Notes under the pieces: generated by a model
Told to the model about the DNA's origin: nothing
What the model saw: the letters and a program-made list of their open reading frames with translations, nothing else
Databases searched by the model: none
In this document: in pieces, positions 26,645-35,724 of the stretch
Position numbering within the stretch: the first letter of the stretch is position 1
Layout: each line of letters begins with the position of its first letter
Position numbers and translations under genes: made by a program
Assembly (NCBI GenBank): GCA_034436555.1
Contig: DAOTUU010000003.1
Coordinates: 1-64,000 of the forward strand
Direction: 5' to 3'
Source of the DNA: JAFMJV01 sp034436555
GTDB lineage: Bacteria; Chloroflexota; Limnocylindria; Limnocylindrales; CSP1-4
DNA: 64,000 nt

Positions 26645-26834
26645 GATCTGGCTCTCTGCCTCCTCGTTCCCGTTCCCGTTCCCGTTGAGGGTCGGGCGTC
26701 TCCCCGCGCACACGGCCGCGGTCCCGTCGCCGCCGGCCCTGGACGGGTCCTCACGCCCCCCTCGCGTCCGTCAGGCGAAGGCAGACATGGAAAGAGCCCC
26801 GGGGCAGCCCGGGGCCGCGTCGGAAGCGAACTCG
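26645..26834 (-). other. Long hppA 5' leader with hairpin and repeat
   Basis: Between the predicted start near 26834 and the start codon the minus strand holds a strong hairpin, GCCCCGGG/CCCGGGGC at 26815-26796 followed by TCTTTCC, which resembles an intrinsic terminator. A triple GGGAAC repeat lies just before the ribosome binding site. The hairpin could attenuate transcription. No known riboswitch is recognised. Confidence 0.4.
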
Positions 26835-26840
26835 GCAGGG

Positions 26841-26870
26841 AGTGTAGCAAGGGCGCGGCGGCCCGGTCAA
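26841..26870 (-). promoter_or_regulatory. Promoter of hppA
   Basis: TTGACC (26870-26865) and TACACT (26846-26841) are separated by 18 bp on the minus strand, with sequence upstream of a 190-nt leader. It is the best match to a housekeeping sigma-factor promoter in this intergenic region. Confidence 0.6.
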
Positions 26871-26986
26871 CCGGACATCCAGACCCGATCGATCGACATC
26901 GCCGGTGCCGCGACGCACCGGCACATGGTCGTCGCGTCGCCGCCGAGCGTCCGGGCGACGCACCCGCTGGCTATCGTGGGTCCGCC

Positions 26987-27616
26987 GTGAACCGAGCCCT
27001 GCACCGCCTGCTGTTCGCCGCCGAGACGATCGTGCTGACCGTCGTGGTCGTCATCGCCTTCCAGGCGTTCGTGGCGCAGCCCTACCGGGTCGAGCACGGT
27101 TCGATGCTGTCCACGCTGCACGACGGCGAGATGGTCCTCGTGGACAAGCTGACGCCGCGGCTCGGGGGCGTCCATCGCGGCGACATCATCGTGTTCGACC
27201 CGCCCGCCCGCGACAGAGACGATGGCGCCCCGTTCATCAAGCGTGTCATCGGACTGCCGGGCGAACGCGTGGAGCTGCGACGCGGGCTCGTGTGGGTGGA
27301 CGGCGTGGCGCTCGACGAGTCCGGGTATCTCGATGCGGACCAGGCCACCGAGCCCACCGACACGCTGACCGCCTGGGACGTGCCCCCGCATCACCTGTTC
27401 GTGCTGGGCGACCATCGCCGGGACTCCACCGACTCCCGGATGGCCTGGCTGGGCATGGTGCCGCTCGAGCGGGTGATCGGGCGGGCGGCGGCTCGCTACT
27501 GGCCCATCGACACCGCGACCGTGCTCGGCGCCCCGAGCTACCCGGGGCTCGCGGGCACGGCCGCCGCGCGCGTCGGTCAGGCGCCCACGACCCAGCCGTC
27601 GATGGCGCGACCGTAG
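26987..27616 (+). CDS. lepB: Signal peptidase I
   Basis: The 209-residue protein has one N-terminal membrane helix (ETIVLTVVVVIAFQAFVA). The catalytic serine lies in VEHGSMLSTL and the lysine in FIKRVIGLPGE, with the conserved GDHRRDSTDSR box. It cleaves signal peptides outside the membrane. The start is GTG at 26987, with TATCGT at 26972-26977 nine bases upstream. Its last 40 bp overlap the end of ndk on the opposite strand. Confidence 0.95.
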   Translation: MNRALHRLLFAAETIVLTVVVVIAFQAFVAQPYRVEHGSMLSTLHDGEMVLVDKLTPRLGGVHRGDIIVFDPPARDRDDGAPFIKRVIGLPGERVELRRGLVWVDGVALDESGYLDADQATEPTDTLTAWDVPPHHLFVLGDHRRDSTDSRMAWLGMVPLERVIGRAAARYWPIDTATVLGAPSYPGLAGTAAARVGQAPTTQPSMARP

Positions 27617-28032
27617 TCCAGCAGCTCCCCGGGCGCGAACCAGAGCGCCAGCTCGACCTGGGCGCTCTCCGGGGCGTCCGAGGCATGCACGAGGTTGTGG
27701 CCGGTCTCGAGGGCGAGGTCGCCGCGGATGGAGCCCGGCGCGGCCTCATGCGGCCGCGTGGCGCCATTGATGGCGCGGCACACGGCCACCGCGTTGAGGC
27801 CCTCGAGCGCGATCGCGACGAGCGGCGCCGAGGTGATGAACTCGACGAGCGACCCAAAGAACACGCGCTCGCGGTGGGCCGCGTAGTGCGCCTCGGCGAG
27901 CTCGCGCGAGGCCCAGACGAGCTTCAGCCCCACGATCTTGAGACCGCGCTGCTCGTAGCGCTCCAGGATGCGGCCTGTCAGCTGGCGCTGGACGCCGTCG
28001 GGCTTGATGAGGATGAGGGTGCGCTCGATCAT
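27577..28032 (-). CDS. ndk: Nucleoside diphosphate kinase
   Basis: The 151-residue enzyme balances nucleoside triphosphates. It has the N-terminal ERTLILIKPDGVQR and the active-site histidine in NLVHASDAPESAQ. The family is usually about 135-150 residues; the C-terminus here is slightly extended and overlaps lepB. The ATG overlaps the stop of the upstream TPR gene as ATGA. Confidence 0.96.
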   Translation of the reverse strand: MIERTLILIKPDGVQRQLTGRILERYEQRGLKIVGLKLVWASRELAEAHYAAHRERVFFGSLVEFITSAPLVAIALEGLNAVAVCRAINGATRPHEAAPGSIRGDLALETGHNLVHASDAPESAQVELALWFAPGELLDYGRAIDGWVVGA

Positions 28033-29276
28033 GTCGACTCCTTGTCGATGGGACGCGCCGGCAGGGCGCGCATCGCTTCCTGGTAGGCCTCCGCGGCGTC
28101 GGCCTCGCGGCCCACGCCGCGGTACGCGTCTCCGCGCAGAAGATGGATGGCGGCAAGGCCCGAGGGCCGGAGACCCGGCGCGAGCGTCGCCCGTTCGGCC
28201 ATCGAGAGGACCACCGGCGCGAGCGCCGGATCGGACCGCAGCACGATGGCCAGGCGCTGGACCGCGTCATCGACCGCACCCGCGGCGAGCTCCGACGCGG
28301 CGAGCTCGAGCTCCTGACCCGCAGCGCGTCCGAGCACCAGCCGGTCCAGCGTGGCGGCGGTCGCGGCGGATGCGACGGCCGCGAATGACGGCCGCGGACG
28401 GGCCTGGGGTGAGCCGCTCGAGGGCGGCGGCACGAGCCGCCACGCCGTGGGGGTCGGGTCGGCGACCTCGCGTCCGCCCGCCAGGAGCCCCCAGCGGCCC
28501 GGCCCAGCGGCGCCATCATCCATCCAGTCTGGCTGTTCCATGGGCCACGCGGTGCTGCGAGGCTCCCCGGCGAACAGCCGGTCGAGGCCCATGCCGACCC
28601 GCTCGCGGACGACCGCCACGTGTCGCCGGGCCTCCACGAGGCTGCCCTCGCGGTCCGCCTCCTCGGCGACGATGAGATGAGCCAGCGGCTCATCACCGCC
28701 CGCGTCCAGGTGGGCGTTCGCCGCCTCCGCGGCACCCTCCAGGTCACCGCTCCTCCAGCGCGCCTCGGCGAGGTCGGCGAGCGCCTCCCGATCGAGGGCG
28801 CCCACGCCCGCCATCTGCTCCAGTGAGGCCCGCGCCAGGGTCAGCAGCCCGCCGCGCAGGTGCACGCGCGCCAGCCGCCCGTCGACCGCGCGGCGTGTCG
28901 AGGGGCGTGACGCCGCATCGAGGCCACCGCCCGACGCGGTGACGTGCGCGCGCGTCGTGGCCGTCTCCGCCCAGGACGCGGGCGGGCGATCCATCGCGGC
29001 CGGCCATTCGAGCAGGTCGGCCGTCGCCGGACCGGCCGGAGGCGTGGCGGCCGCCCCCTGATCCGGAACCGGCAGATCCGATGGCGACGACTGGGCGTCG
29101 CGACCGTCGATCTCCGGCGCGGGCGCCGGCCCGGTGCCCGCCACCTCCAGGGCCGGCGTCATCCACGTGTCACCCGATGCCGTCCCCGCGTCACCCGACA
29201 GCGACTCGGGCTCGCCCCACGCGTCCGACCGGAGATTCGCGGCATCCCGCGAGCGGGACGCGACCGGCTCGCTCAT
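28029..29276 (-). CDS. TPR-like helical protein with disordered N-terminus
   Basis: The 415-residue protein begins with about 125 residues rich in Pro, Ala, Gly and Asp, likely disordered. It continues with alpha-helical repeats of TPR type (LADLAEARWRSGDLEGAAEAA; RGDAYRGVGREADAAEAYQE). It is probably a scaffold for protein contacts, function unknown. The ATG overlaps the M16 peptidase stop, and its stop overlaps ndk, so the three genes are one coupled unit. Confidence 0.7.
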   Translation of the reverse strand: MSEPVASRSRDAANLRSDAWGEPESLSGDAGTASGDTWMTPALEVAGTGPAPAPEIDGRDAQSSPSDLPVPDQGAAATPPAGPATADLLEWPAAMDRPPASWAETATTRAHVTASGGGLDAASRPSTRRAVDGRLARVHLRGGLLTLARASLEQMAGVGALDREALADLAEARWRSGDLEGAAEAANAHLDAGGDEPLAHLIVAEEADREGSLVEARRHVAVVRERVGMGLDRLFAGEPRSTAWPMEQPDWMDDGAAGPGRWGLLAGGREVADPTPTAWRLVPPPSSGSPQARPRPSFAAVASAATAATLDRLVLGRAAGQELELAASELAAGAVDDAVQRLAIVLRSDPALAPVVLSMAERATLAPGLRPSGLAAIHLLRGDAYRGVGREADAAEAYQEAMRALPARPIDKEST

Positions 29277-30538
29277 GGCAGCCGCAGCGCCTTTGTCAGG
29301 TCGCGCGTCGCGCGCCGGGGCGCGATGACCGCGAGCGACAGGGCCTCGTCGCGGATGAGCCGTCCCGCCAGCGTCGCGACGTCGTCGGGCGTCACTCGGT
29401 CCAGCTCGGCGATCGCCTCCTCCACGGTCAGGACGCGTTCGTGCAGTGCCTCCTGTGCGCCCAGCCAGGAGGCCATGTTTCGCGATTCCTCGAGCCGCAA
29501 CTCCAGGCGACCCGTGACGTAGTTGCGCGCCTTGTCCAGTTCCTGGCGGGGGACGGCCGTGTCGCGCAGCCGCGCCAGCTCGTCGAGGATGGCGCGCAGT
29601 GCGCGGGCGAGGTCGTCAGGGTCCACGCCGGCATAGACCTGGAGCGTTCCGGCATCTGCGTAGTCGGACTGGAAGCTGTGGACGTCGTACGCCAGGCCGG
29701 CCTCCTCGCGCACCCCCAGGAAGAGCCGGGAGGAGGTTCCCTCGCCCAGCACGGCGTTGAGCAGCTCCAGGCTCCACTGGTCCGGGTGGTCGCGCCGCAG
29801 CGCCGGGACGCCCAGGCACAGGTGTGCCTGCGCGGTGTTCCGGTGCTCGATGCGGAGCCGCTCTCGGGGCAGGGGCGAGGGCGCCGGCTGCCATGATCCA
29901 GACGATCCCTCGCCGGTCCCGAACGCATCCGCCACGAGTCCCACGACGCGATCGTGAGGGAGGTCCCCGGCCGCCGCGACGACCAGATTCGCGGGTCCAT
30001 ACCCCCTCGCCCAGAAGGCGCGCACGTCGTCGTCGGTCAGACCTGTGACGGTCGCCTCCGTGCCGGCGATCTCCCAGCCCAGCGGGTCGTCCCCGTAGAA
30101 CGCGGTGTCGAACACGTTGAACACGTGCTGCGCCGGGTCGTCCTGGTACGACCGGATCTCCTCCACGATGATGTCGCGCTCCCGCGCGATGTCCTCGCTG
30201 CGCAGCGCGGGCCGGACGACGAGGTCGGCGAGCACCCCGAAGGCGCGCTCCGCCTCGCGCACGGGCAGGCGGGTCCAGTAGACCGTCGATTCCCGGTCCG
30301 TGGCGGCGTTGGAGGTGCCGCCCACCCCCTCGATGGCCTCGGCCACCTCGCGCGAGCTGGGATACGCGGCGGTGCCGCGGAACGTGATGTGCTCCATGAA
30401 GTGGGCCAGGCCCGCCTTGTCGCGGGCCTCCTGACGAGACCCCGCGAGCACATGGACAGCCACCGCGAGCGAGCGCGTCCCGGGCAGCCGCGCCGAGATC
30501 ACCCGCGGCCCTCCGGGCAGCACCGTACGCTCGAACAT
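29273..30538 (-). CDS. M16 family zinc metallopeptidase
   Basis: The 421-residue protein has the inverted zinc motif HFMEH (HxxEH) at about residues 46-50 with IIVEEIR downstream supplying the third ligand. The second half-domain contains the R/Y pair region RLFLGVREEAGLAYDV. It is of the processing-peptidase type and complete in length for a single-chain member. TAGCAT lies 8 nt before the ATG, so transcription should start next to the start codon of this peptidase-TPR-ndk unit. Confidence 0.92.
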   Translation of the reverse strand: MFERTVLPGGPRVISARLPGTRSLAVAVHVLAGSRQEARDKAGLAHFMEHITFRGTAAYPSSREVAEAIEGVGGTSNAATDRESTVYWTRLPVREAERAFGVLADLVVRPALRSEDIARERDIIVEEIRSYQDDPAQHVFNVFDTAFYGDDPLGWEIAGTEATVTGLTDDDVRAFWARGYGPANLVVAAAGDLPHDRVVGLVADAFGTGEGSSGSWQPAPSPLPRERLRIEHRNTAQAHLCLGVPALRRDHPDQWSLELLNAVLGEGTSSRLFLGVREEAGLAYDVHSFQSDYADAGTLQVYAGVDPDDLARALRAILDELARLRDTAVPRQELDKARNYVTGRLELRLEESRNMASWLGAQEALHERVLTVEEAIAELDRVTPDDVATLAGRLIRDEALSLAVIAPRRATRDLTKALRLP

Positions 30539-30579
30539 CGCCCGAAATGCTACACGGGTCGCGACACGACGCCGCGGCG

Positions 30580-31059
30580 TCAGCCCCGATGGGTCGCGGC
30601 GTCGTCCCCGTCATCCGCGCCTGAGGCCTCCGGCGCCCCCGCGTCGAAGGCGGCCAGCGTCATCTGCACGTACTGCGCCGCGGGCTCCAGGCCGAGCCGT
30701 TGCTGGATGGGGAGCGCCTCCTCTCCGGCGACGGCGGCCAGGAACTCGATGACCACCTGCTCGTCTCCCTGCACCAGTCGATAGGTCAGCAGCTGGTCCG
30801 GCCGAGTCTCGAACTCGAGATGCTCCCAGGAGTCCACGTTGAGGCAGATCGACAGCGGCGTGAAGAACGACGAGACGTCGGGGCGGTCCATCACGATCCG
30901 TTCCACCCAGCCCGTGCCGTGGGTGACGACGCTGCCCGATCGAAGGTAGCGGTACGCCACCGTCTGCTTCAGCAGCGGTCGCAGCAGGTGGTAGATGTCC
31001 ACCCGGTTCGCGACCAGACCGCTGTTGACGAAGAAGCGCGCCACCGATCCGTTCGACAC
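30580..31059 (-). CDS. Conserved-looking protein of unknown function
   Basis: The 159-residue soluble protein has no family I can name. It is well composed, with segments such as FFVNSGLVANRVDIYHLLRP and CLNVDSWEHLEFETRPDQLL, and a C-terminal acidic Gly-Asp tail. The GTG at 31059 follows a G-rich stretch (AGGGGGTGGGG) and is preferred over a longer frame to 31161 that looks random. It ends 42 bp before the M16 gene starts in the same direction. Confidence 0.5.
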   Translation of the reverse strand: MSNGSVARFFVNSGLVANRVDIYHLLRPLLKQTVAYRYLRSGSVVTHGTGWVERIVMDRPDVSSFFTPLSICLNVDSWEHLEFETRPDQLLTYRLVQGDEQVVIEFLAAVAGEEALPIQQRLGLEPAAQYVQMTLAAFDAGAPEASGADDGDDAATHRG

Positions 31060-31257
31060 CCCCACCCCCTGCTGGCCCGGGCCCGCCCCGGCCGGCCGAT
31101 GGTATCGCAGGTGAAGAACTCCGAACCGAAGCAGCATCGTCGCGAGGTGGCATCGCGGCACCCGCCGGGAGCAGCATGGAACTCGCCCACACCCGTCGGC
31201 GGGCGCGACAGGGAGCGCGCACCCACCGGCCCCAGGTCGTCAGCGGAGGTTCGACCG

Positions 31258-32532
31258 ATGCAGCAGGATCGCGGCCCCATGTCCCGTCGTGCACTCATCG
31301 CAGCGTTGGCGGGTGGGGGCGCCGCGCTCGCCACCAGGCTGATCGGCGGCGCCGAGGTCGTGAGCGCGGTCGCGCCGCCCGTCCGGCTCGCCAGCACGAA
31401 CTCCGGCTACGGTGACACCGTGGTCCGGAACACCTCCACCAGCACCGCCGCGCGCGGCCTCCACGGCCGGGCGCGCGGGTCGGGAGTCGCCGGCACGAGC
31501 ACCGTGTCCGGCAACACGGGAGCCCTCGGCCAGCCGAGCAACGGCGTGTTCGGCCAGGCGTTCACGGCCAACGGCAACGGCATGCGCGGCGTCGCCAACA
31601 GCGGCGCGGCGGCCTACGGCGTGTGGGGCTCTGCCTCATCCGGGGTCGGCGTCATGGGCCATGGGACAGTGGGCGTGGCGGGCACGTCCTTCAGCGGCAA
31701 CGGGACCGGACTGCGCGGGGTCGCCAACAGCGGCGCGACCGCGGCTGGGGTCGCCGGCGCGAGCATCTCGGGATACGGCGTCAGCGGGACCGGCAAGGTC
31801 GGCGTGGAGGGCACCACGGCCGACGGTGCCAACTTCGGTCGGCTGGGTCAGCTCAACACGGGCGTCCAGGGCGTCTCCACGGCCAACAACGGCACCGGCA
31901 TCATGGGTCGCGCCGACTCGGGCACGCTCGCCTTCGGCGTCTGGGGACGCAGCTCGACCGGCTGGGCGGGCTACTTCTCGGGTGACGTGCAGGTCACCGG
32001 CACGCTCGGCTCGTCCGCCGCGGCGTTCACCGTCGATCACCCGCAGGACCCGTCGGGACGGCTGCTGTCCCAGGCGTACGTCGCATCCGACGAGATGCTG
32101 TCCACCTACAGCGGCAACGTGACCACGGACGCGGCGGGTGCCGCGGTCGTCCGACTGCCGGGGTATGTGGGCGCGCTCAACGGCGACTTCCGCTACCAGC
32201 TCACGGTGGTCGGCGGCTTCGCACAGGCCATCGTGGCCCAGAAGGTGCGTGACGGCCGGTTCACCATCCGCACCTCCGAACCGGGCGTGGAGGTCTCGTG
32301 GCAGGTCAGCGGCGTGCGCAGGGACGCCTTCGCGCGCGACCACCCGTTCCGGGCGGAGCGCGCCAAGAAGGGCGCGCTCGCCGGCCGGTTCCTGCGCCCG
32401 GACCTCCATGGTCGCCCGGACACCCAGGACGTCACCGCCACCCGGCGCGGACCGCGCGGTCGTCGATCCGCGCGCGTGACGCGGCCGGCCATCGACCGCA
32501 AGCTCCGGGCACAGGAGGCCGCCGACCGGTAG
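31258..32532 (+). CDS. Exported repeat protein with tail-fibre-like C-terminal domain
   Basis: The 424-residue protein begins with MSRRALIAALAGGGAALATR-type sequence that resembles a twin-arginine or signal-anchor leader. About 200 residues of short glycine-rich repeats follow (GVAGTS, GVWGSAS, GMRGVANSG, GLRGVANSG), which suggest a beta-solenoid or trimeric fibre. The C-terminal region contains FTVDHPQDPSGRLLSQAYV and GDFRYQLTVVG, a domain I associate with phage-tail-like and surface proteins. GGAGG precedes the ATG. It is probably a cell-surface fibre; binding partner unknown. Confidence 0.75.
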   Translation: MQQDRGPMSRRALIAALAGGGAALATRLIGGAEVVSAVAPPVRLASTNSGYGDTVVRNTSTSTAARGLHGRARGSGVAGTSTVSGNTGALGQPSNGVFGQAFTANGNGMRGVANSGAAAYGVWGSASSGVGVMGHGTVGVAGTSFSGNGTGLRGVANSGATAAGVAGASISGYGVSGTGKVGVEGTTADGANFGRLGQLNTGVQGVSTANNGTGIMGRADSGTLAFGVWGRSSTGWAGYFSGDVQVTGTLGSSAAAFTVDHPQDPSGRLLSQAYVASDEMLSTYSGNVTTDAAGAAVVRLPGYVGALNGDFRYQLTVVGGFAQAIVAQKVRDGRFTIRTSEPGVEVSWQVSGVRRDAFARDHPFRAERAKKGALAGRFLRPDLHGRPDTQDVTATRRGPRGRRSARVTRPAIDRKLRAQEAADR

Positions 32533-32634
32533 CTCGGCCACCCTCACCCCGCCGTCCCGTGGGGCCGGCCGGCTCGCCCTTATCATCGAGGGCATGATCG
32601 GCCGGTCCATTCCTCGTCCCAGGCCACCCGCGCC

Positions 32635-33450
32635 ATGACCGTCGCCATCGACGTCGGCAACGGGGCGCTGAAGCTCGCATGGGTCGCGGACGGTCGCGTC
32701 GGTCGCGTGGAGCGCCTGCCGACCATCCCCGTCCCGGACCCTGCCACCCTCGCGGAGCGCATCGCGGGGCTCATCCCGGACGCGACTGCCGATGGGCGCG
32801 TGACCGCGGTCAGCGTGGTCCCGGCGGTGACTCGCTCGCTGCGAGAGGCCGCGACCGCGCTCGGCCTCGATCTGCTGCTCGCGGATGCCGCCAGCATCCC
32901 CCTCCCGACGCGCGTGCCGCGACCGTCGCGCCTCGGCGCGGACCGGCTGCTCGGTGCGTGGGGTGCGCTCGGCGCCCACGGCACACCCTGCATCGTGGTG
33001 GACCTCGGGACGGCCACGACCGTCGACGCGGTGGCCCCGGACGGGGCGTTCGTGGGCGGAGCGATCATGCCGGGCATGGCGCTCGGGGCGTCCGCGCTGG
33101 CGCGCGGGACGGCCCAGCTGCCTGGCGTCGAGCTCGCGATGCCGGACCATGCCATCGGCGAGGACACCCTGGCCGCGCTCAGGAGCGGCATCGTGCTGGG
33201 GCACCTGGGCGCCATCCGAGAGGTCGTCGCGCGGGTCGCCGCGGAACTGACACCCGGTGGGCCCCGCCCGACGGTGGTCGTGACCGGCGGCCTCAGCGCG
33301 GCGCCCTGGATGCACGACGCGCTCCTGGCGGACGGCGGGCCGGGATTCCGACCCATCGCGGACGCCGTGGACCCACACCTGCTGCTGCGCGCCCTGGGCG
33401 ACCTGGCGACCCGTGATCTGGCGACCCGCTCCCCGGCGACGGCCCGATGA
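32635..33450 (+). CDS. coaX: Type III pantothenate kinase
   Basis: The 271-residue ASKHA-fold kinase phosphorylates pantothenate, the first step of coenzyme A synthesis. Its phosphate-binding motifs AIDVGNGALKLAW and VVDLGTATTVDAV are present, together with PGMALGASALARGTAQLP. It starts a four-gene coaX-coaBC-panB-panC run, and its stop overlaps coaBC as ATGA. Confidence 0.94.
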   Translation: MTVAIDVGNGALKLAWVADGRVGRVERLPTIPVPDPATLAERIAGLIPDATADGRVTAVSVVPAVTRSLREAATALGLDLLLADAASIPLPTRVPRPSRLGADRLLGAWGALGAHGTPCIVVDLGTATTVDAVAPDGAFVGGAIMPGMALGASALARGTAQLPGVELAMPDHAIGEDTLAALRSGIVLGHLGAIREVVARVAAELTPGGPRPTVVVTGGLSAAPWMHDALLADGGPGFRPIADAVDPHLLLRALGDLATRDLATRSPATAR

Positions 33451-34805
33451 GCGATCCCCGACCGCTGGAGGGGCGGCTGATCCTGTTGGGCGTCACCGGG
33501 TCCATCGCGGCCTACAAGGCGGCGGAGCTAGTGCGCCTCCTCTCCACGGAGGGCGCCCAGGTCCAGGTGCTCATGAGCCGGGCGGCGACCGCGTTCATCG
33601 GGCCATTGACGCTGGAGACGCTGAGCGGCCGCGGCGTGATGCTCGATCCGCTGGAGCTGCTGGCCGATTCGCGCATCGGCCACATCGTGGCGGCGGATGC
33701 GGCGGACGCGATCGTCGTGGCACCCGCCACGGCGCGCTGGCTCGGCGCCATGGCGGCCGGGCTGACCGATGACGTCATCACCGCGACCTGCCTCGCCTCC
33801 GCCGCGCCGGTGGTGGTGGCGCCCGCCATGGACGGTGAGATGTATGGGCATCCGGCGACCCGCGCCAACGTGGATCGGCTGCGCGGTTGGGGCTACTCGG
33901 TGCTGGAGCCGGAGGTGGGACCCCTGGCGTCCGGTCAGGTGGGTCGGGGTCGCCTCGCGGATCTGTCGGCGATCGTGGCGGCGGTCGTCTCGGCGGCGGC
34001 CGGCCGAGGGGTGCGGGAGCCGGACCCGAAGAGGCGGCCGCCGATCATCGCCGCGCGTGACCCGGGCGACCTCCGCGGATGGCACGTCGTGGTGACCGCG
34101 GGCGGCACCGCGGAGCCCATCGACCCGGTGCGCTTCATCGGCAACCGGAGCTCCGGCCGGATGGGCGTGGCGGTCGCGGAGGCGGCGCTCGCGCGGGGTG
34201 CGCGCGTGACGCTCATCCGGGGCATGACCTCGGTGCCCGCACCGGGCTCCGCCACGACCGTGGACGCGCCGACCAGCGGGCACATGCGCGACGCGGTCAT
34301 GGCGGCGCTGCCGGACGCCGACGCGCTGATCATGGCGGCCGCGGTGGCCGACTTCCGCCCCAGGACGGCCGCCGTCACGAAGCTCGGTCGCGGAGCCGGC
34401 CTGACGCTGGAGCTGGAGCCGACCGAGGACATCCTGGCCGAGGCCGCAACGACCGCCCATGCGATGGCGGAGGCTGCCGGCGACCCGGCGGCACGGCCGG
34501 TCATCGTGGGCTTCGCAGCCGAGACCGGATCGCTGGCGCGGGCGCCCGAGAAGGCCGTCCGCAAGCGGGTGGACCTGCTGGTCGCGAACGACGTGTCGGA
34601 ACCCGGGTCGGGCTTCGGGACGGACACCAACCGGGTCACCATCATCACGCCCGGCGCTCCGCCCGAGGCCTGGCCGCGGCAGTCCAAGCTGGCCGTCGCG
34701 CACGGCATCCTCGATCGCGTCCTCGCCATCCGGGCGCGCCTCGGGGCATCATCGGGTGGAGTCCCGGCGGACGGCCCGTCCCCGGAGGATCGGAGCACCC
34801 CATGA
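33447..34805 (+). CDS. coaBC: Bifunctional phosphopantothenoylcysteine decarboxylase / phosphopantothenate-cysteine ligase
   Basis: The 452-residue protein has an N-terminal flavoprotein decarboxylase (GVTGSIAAYKAAELVR; APATARWLGAMAAGLTDD; APAMDGEMYGHP). The C-terminal ligase starts with VVTAGGTAEPIDPVRFIGNR. It makes 4'-phosphopantetheine. In the clamp segment usually written ACGD, this protein has ASGQ, so the cysteine used by the E. coli decarboxylase is a serine. Some other bacterial lineages also lack it, so activity is still likely. Confidence 0.94.
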   Translation: MSDPRPLEGRLILLGVTGSIAAYKAAELVRLLSTEGAQVQVLMSRAATAFIGPLTLETLSGRGVMLDPLELLADSRIGHIVAADAADAIVVAPATARWLGAMAAGLTDDVITATCLASAAPVVVAPAMDGEMYGHPATRANVDRLRGWGYSVLEPEVGPLASGQVGRGRLADLSAIVAAVVSAAAGRGVREPDPKRRPPIIAARDPGDLRGWHVVVTAGGTAEPIDPVRFIGNRSSGRMGVAVAEAALARGARVTLIRGMTSVPAPGSATTVDAPTSGHMRDAVMAALPDADALIMAAAVADFRPRTAAVTKLGRGAGLTLELEPTEDILAEAATTAHAMAEAAGDPAARPVIVGFAAETGSLARAPEKAVRKRVDLLVANDVSEPGSGFGTDTNRVTIITPGAPPEAWPRQSKLAVAHGILDRVLAIRARLGASSGGVPADGPSPEDRSTP

Positions 34806-35710
34806 GCGCCACCAGCAACCCCACCCGCGTCACGGTCGCGGACATCGCCCGGATGCACGCCGACGGAGCGCCCATCCCGACGCTCACCGCGTACGACCAC
34901 CCCATGGCGCGCATCCTGGACGAGGCTGGCATCCCGCTGCTGCTCGTCGGGGATTCCCTGGGCCAGGTCGTGCTGGGCTACGAGTCGACCGTGCGCGTGT
35001 CCATGGACGAGATGCTCCACCACGTGCGTGCGGTGGTCCGGGGCACCCGGCGCGCGCTCGTGGTGGCGGACCTGCCGTTCCTGTCGTACGCCACCGCGGA
35101 CGAGGCGCTCCACAACGCCGGGCGCTTCATGCGCGACGCGGGCGCCGGTGCCGTGAAGCTGGAGGGCGGCGTCCGCAGCGCCGCCATCATCGAGATCCTG
35201 GTGCGCGCCGGGATCCCGGTGATGGGCCACATCGGCTGGACGCCCCAGGCGGTCCACGGCATGGGCGGCAAGACCCGAATCCAGGGCAAGGATCGCGATC
35301 GTGCCCGCTCCATCCTGGCCGACGCGCTGGCGGTGCAGGAGGCGGGGGCCTTCGCGGTGGTCCTGGAGCTGGTCCCCGAGCAGCTCGCCGCCGAGATGAC
35401 GCGGCGCCTGCGCATCCCCACCATCGGCATCGGCGCCGGACCCGCATGCTCGGGCCAGATCCAGGTGCTCACCGACGTCCTGGGGCTGGGCACGTTCATC
35501 CCACGGCACGCGCGGCCGTACGCCGATCTCCAGACCGTGATCCGGGACGCCGTCACGGCGTACGCCGAGGAGGTCCGCAGCGGCGCGTTCCCCGGAGCCG
35601 CCCAGACGGTGCGCATGGACGAGACGGTGCTGACCGACGTGTTGGGGGGCGGCACCCTGGACCAGCCGGATGACCGGCCCGTCACCATCCCCCTCGACCG
35701 CGATCTGTAG
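34802..35710 (+). CDS. panB: 3-methyl-2-oxobutanoate hydroxymethyltransferase
   Basis: The 302-residue enzyme transfers a hydroxymethyl group to make ketopantoate. Family motifs TAYDHPMARILDEAG, LVGDSLGQVVLGY, AVKLEGG and GHIGWTPQ are present. The ATG overlaps the coaBC stop as ATGA. It supplies the pantoate branch used by PanC directly downstream. Confidence 0.96.
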   Translation: MSATSNPTRVTVADIARMHADGAPIPTLTAYDHPMARILDEAGIPLLLVGDSLGQVVLGYESTVRVSMDEMLHHVRAVVRGTRRALVVADLPFLSYATADEALHNAGRFMRDAGAGAVKLEGGVRSAAIIEILVRAGIPVMGHIGWTPQAVHGMGGKTRIQGKDRDRARSILADALAVQEAGAFAVVLELVPEQLAAEMTRRLRIPTIGIGAGPACSGQIQVLTDVLGLGTFIPRHARPYADLQTVIRDAVTAYAEEVRSGAFPGAAQTVRMDETVLTDVLGGGTLDQPDDRPVTIPLDRDL

Positions 35711-35724
35711 CTCCGGCTTCGCTC

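Noticed and set aside
24467..26900. Very long plus-strand open frame across hppA
   Set aside because: It is antisense to an unmistakable H+-pyrophosphatase; only the last part, from 26987, is the real lepB gene.
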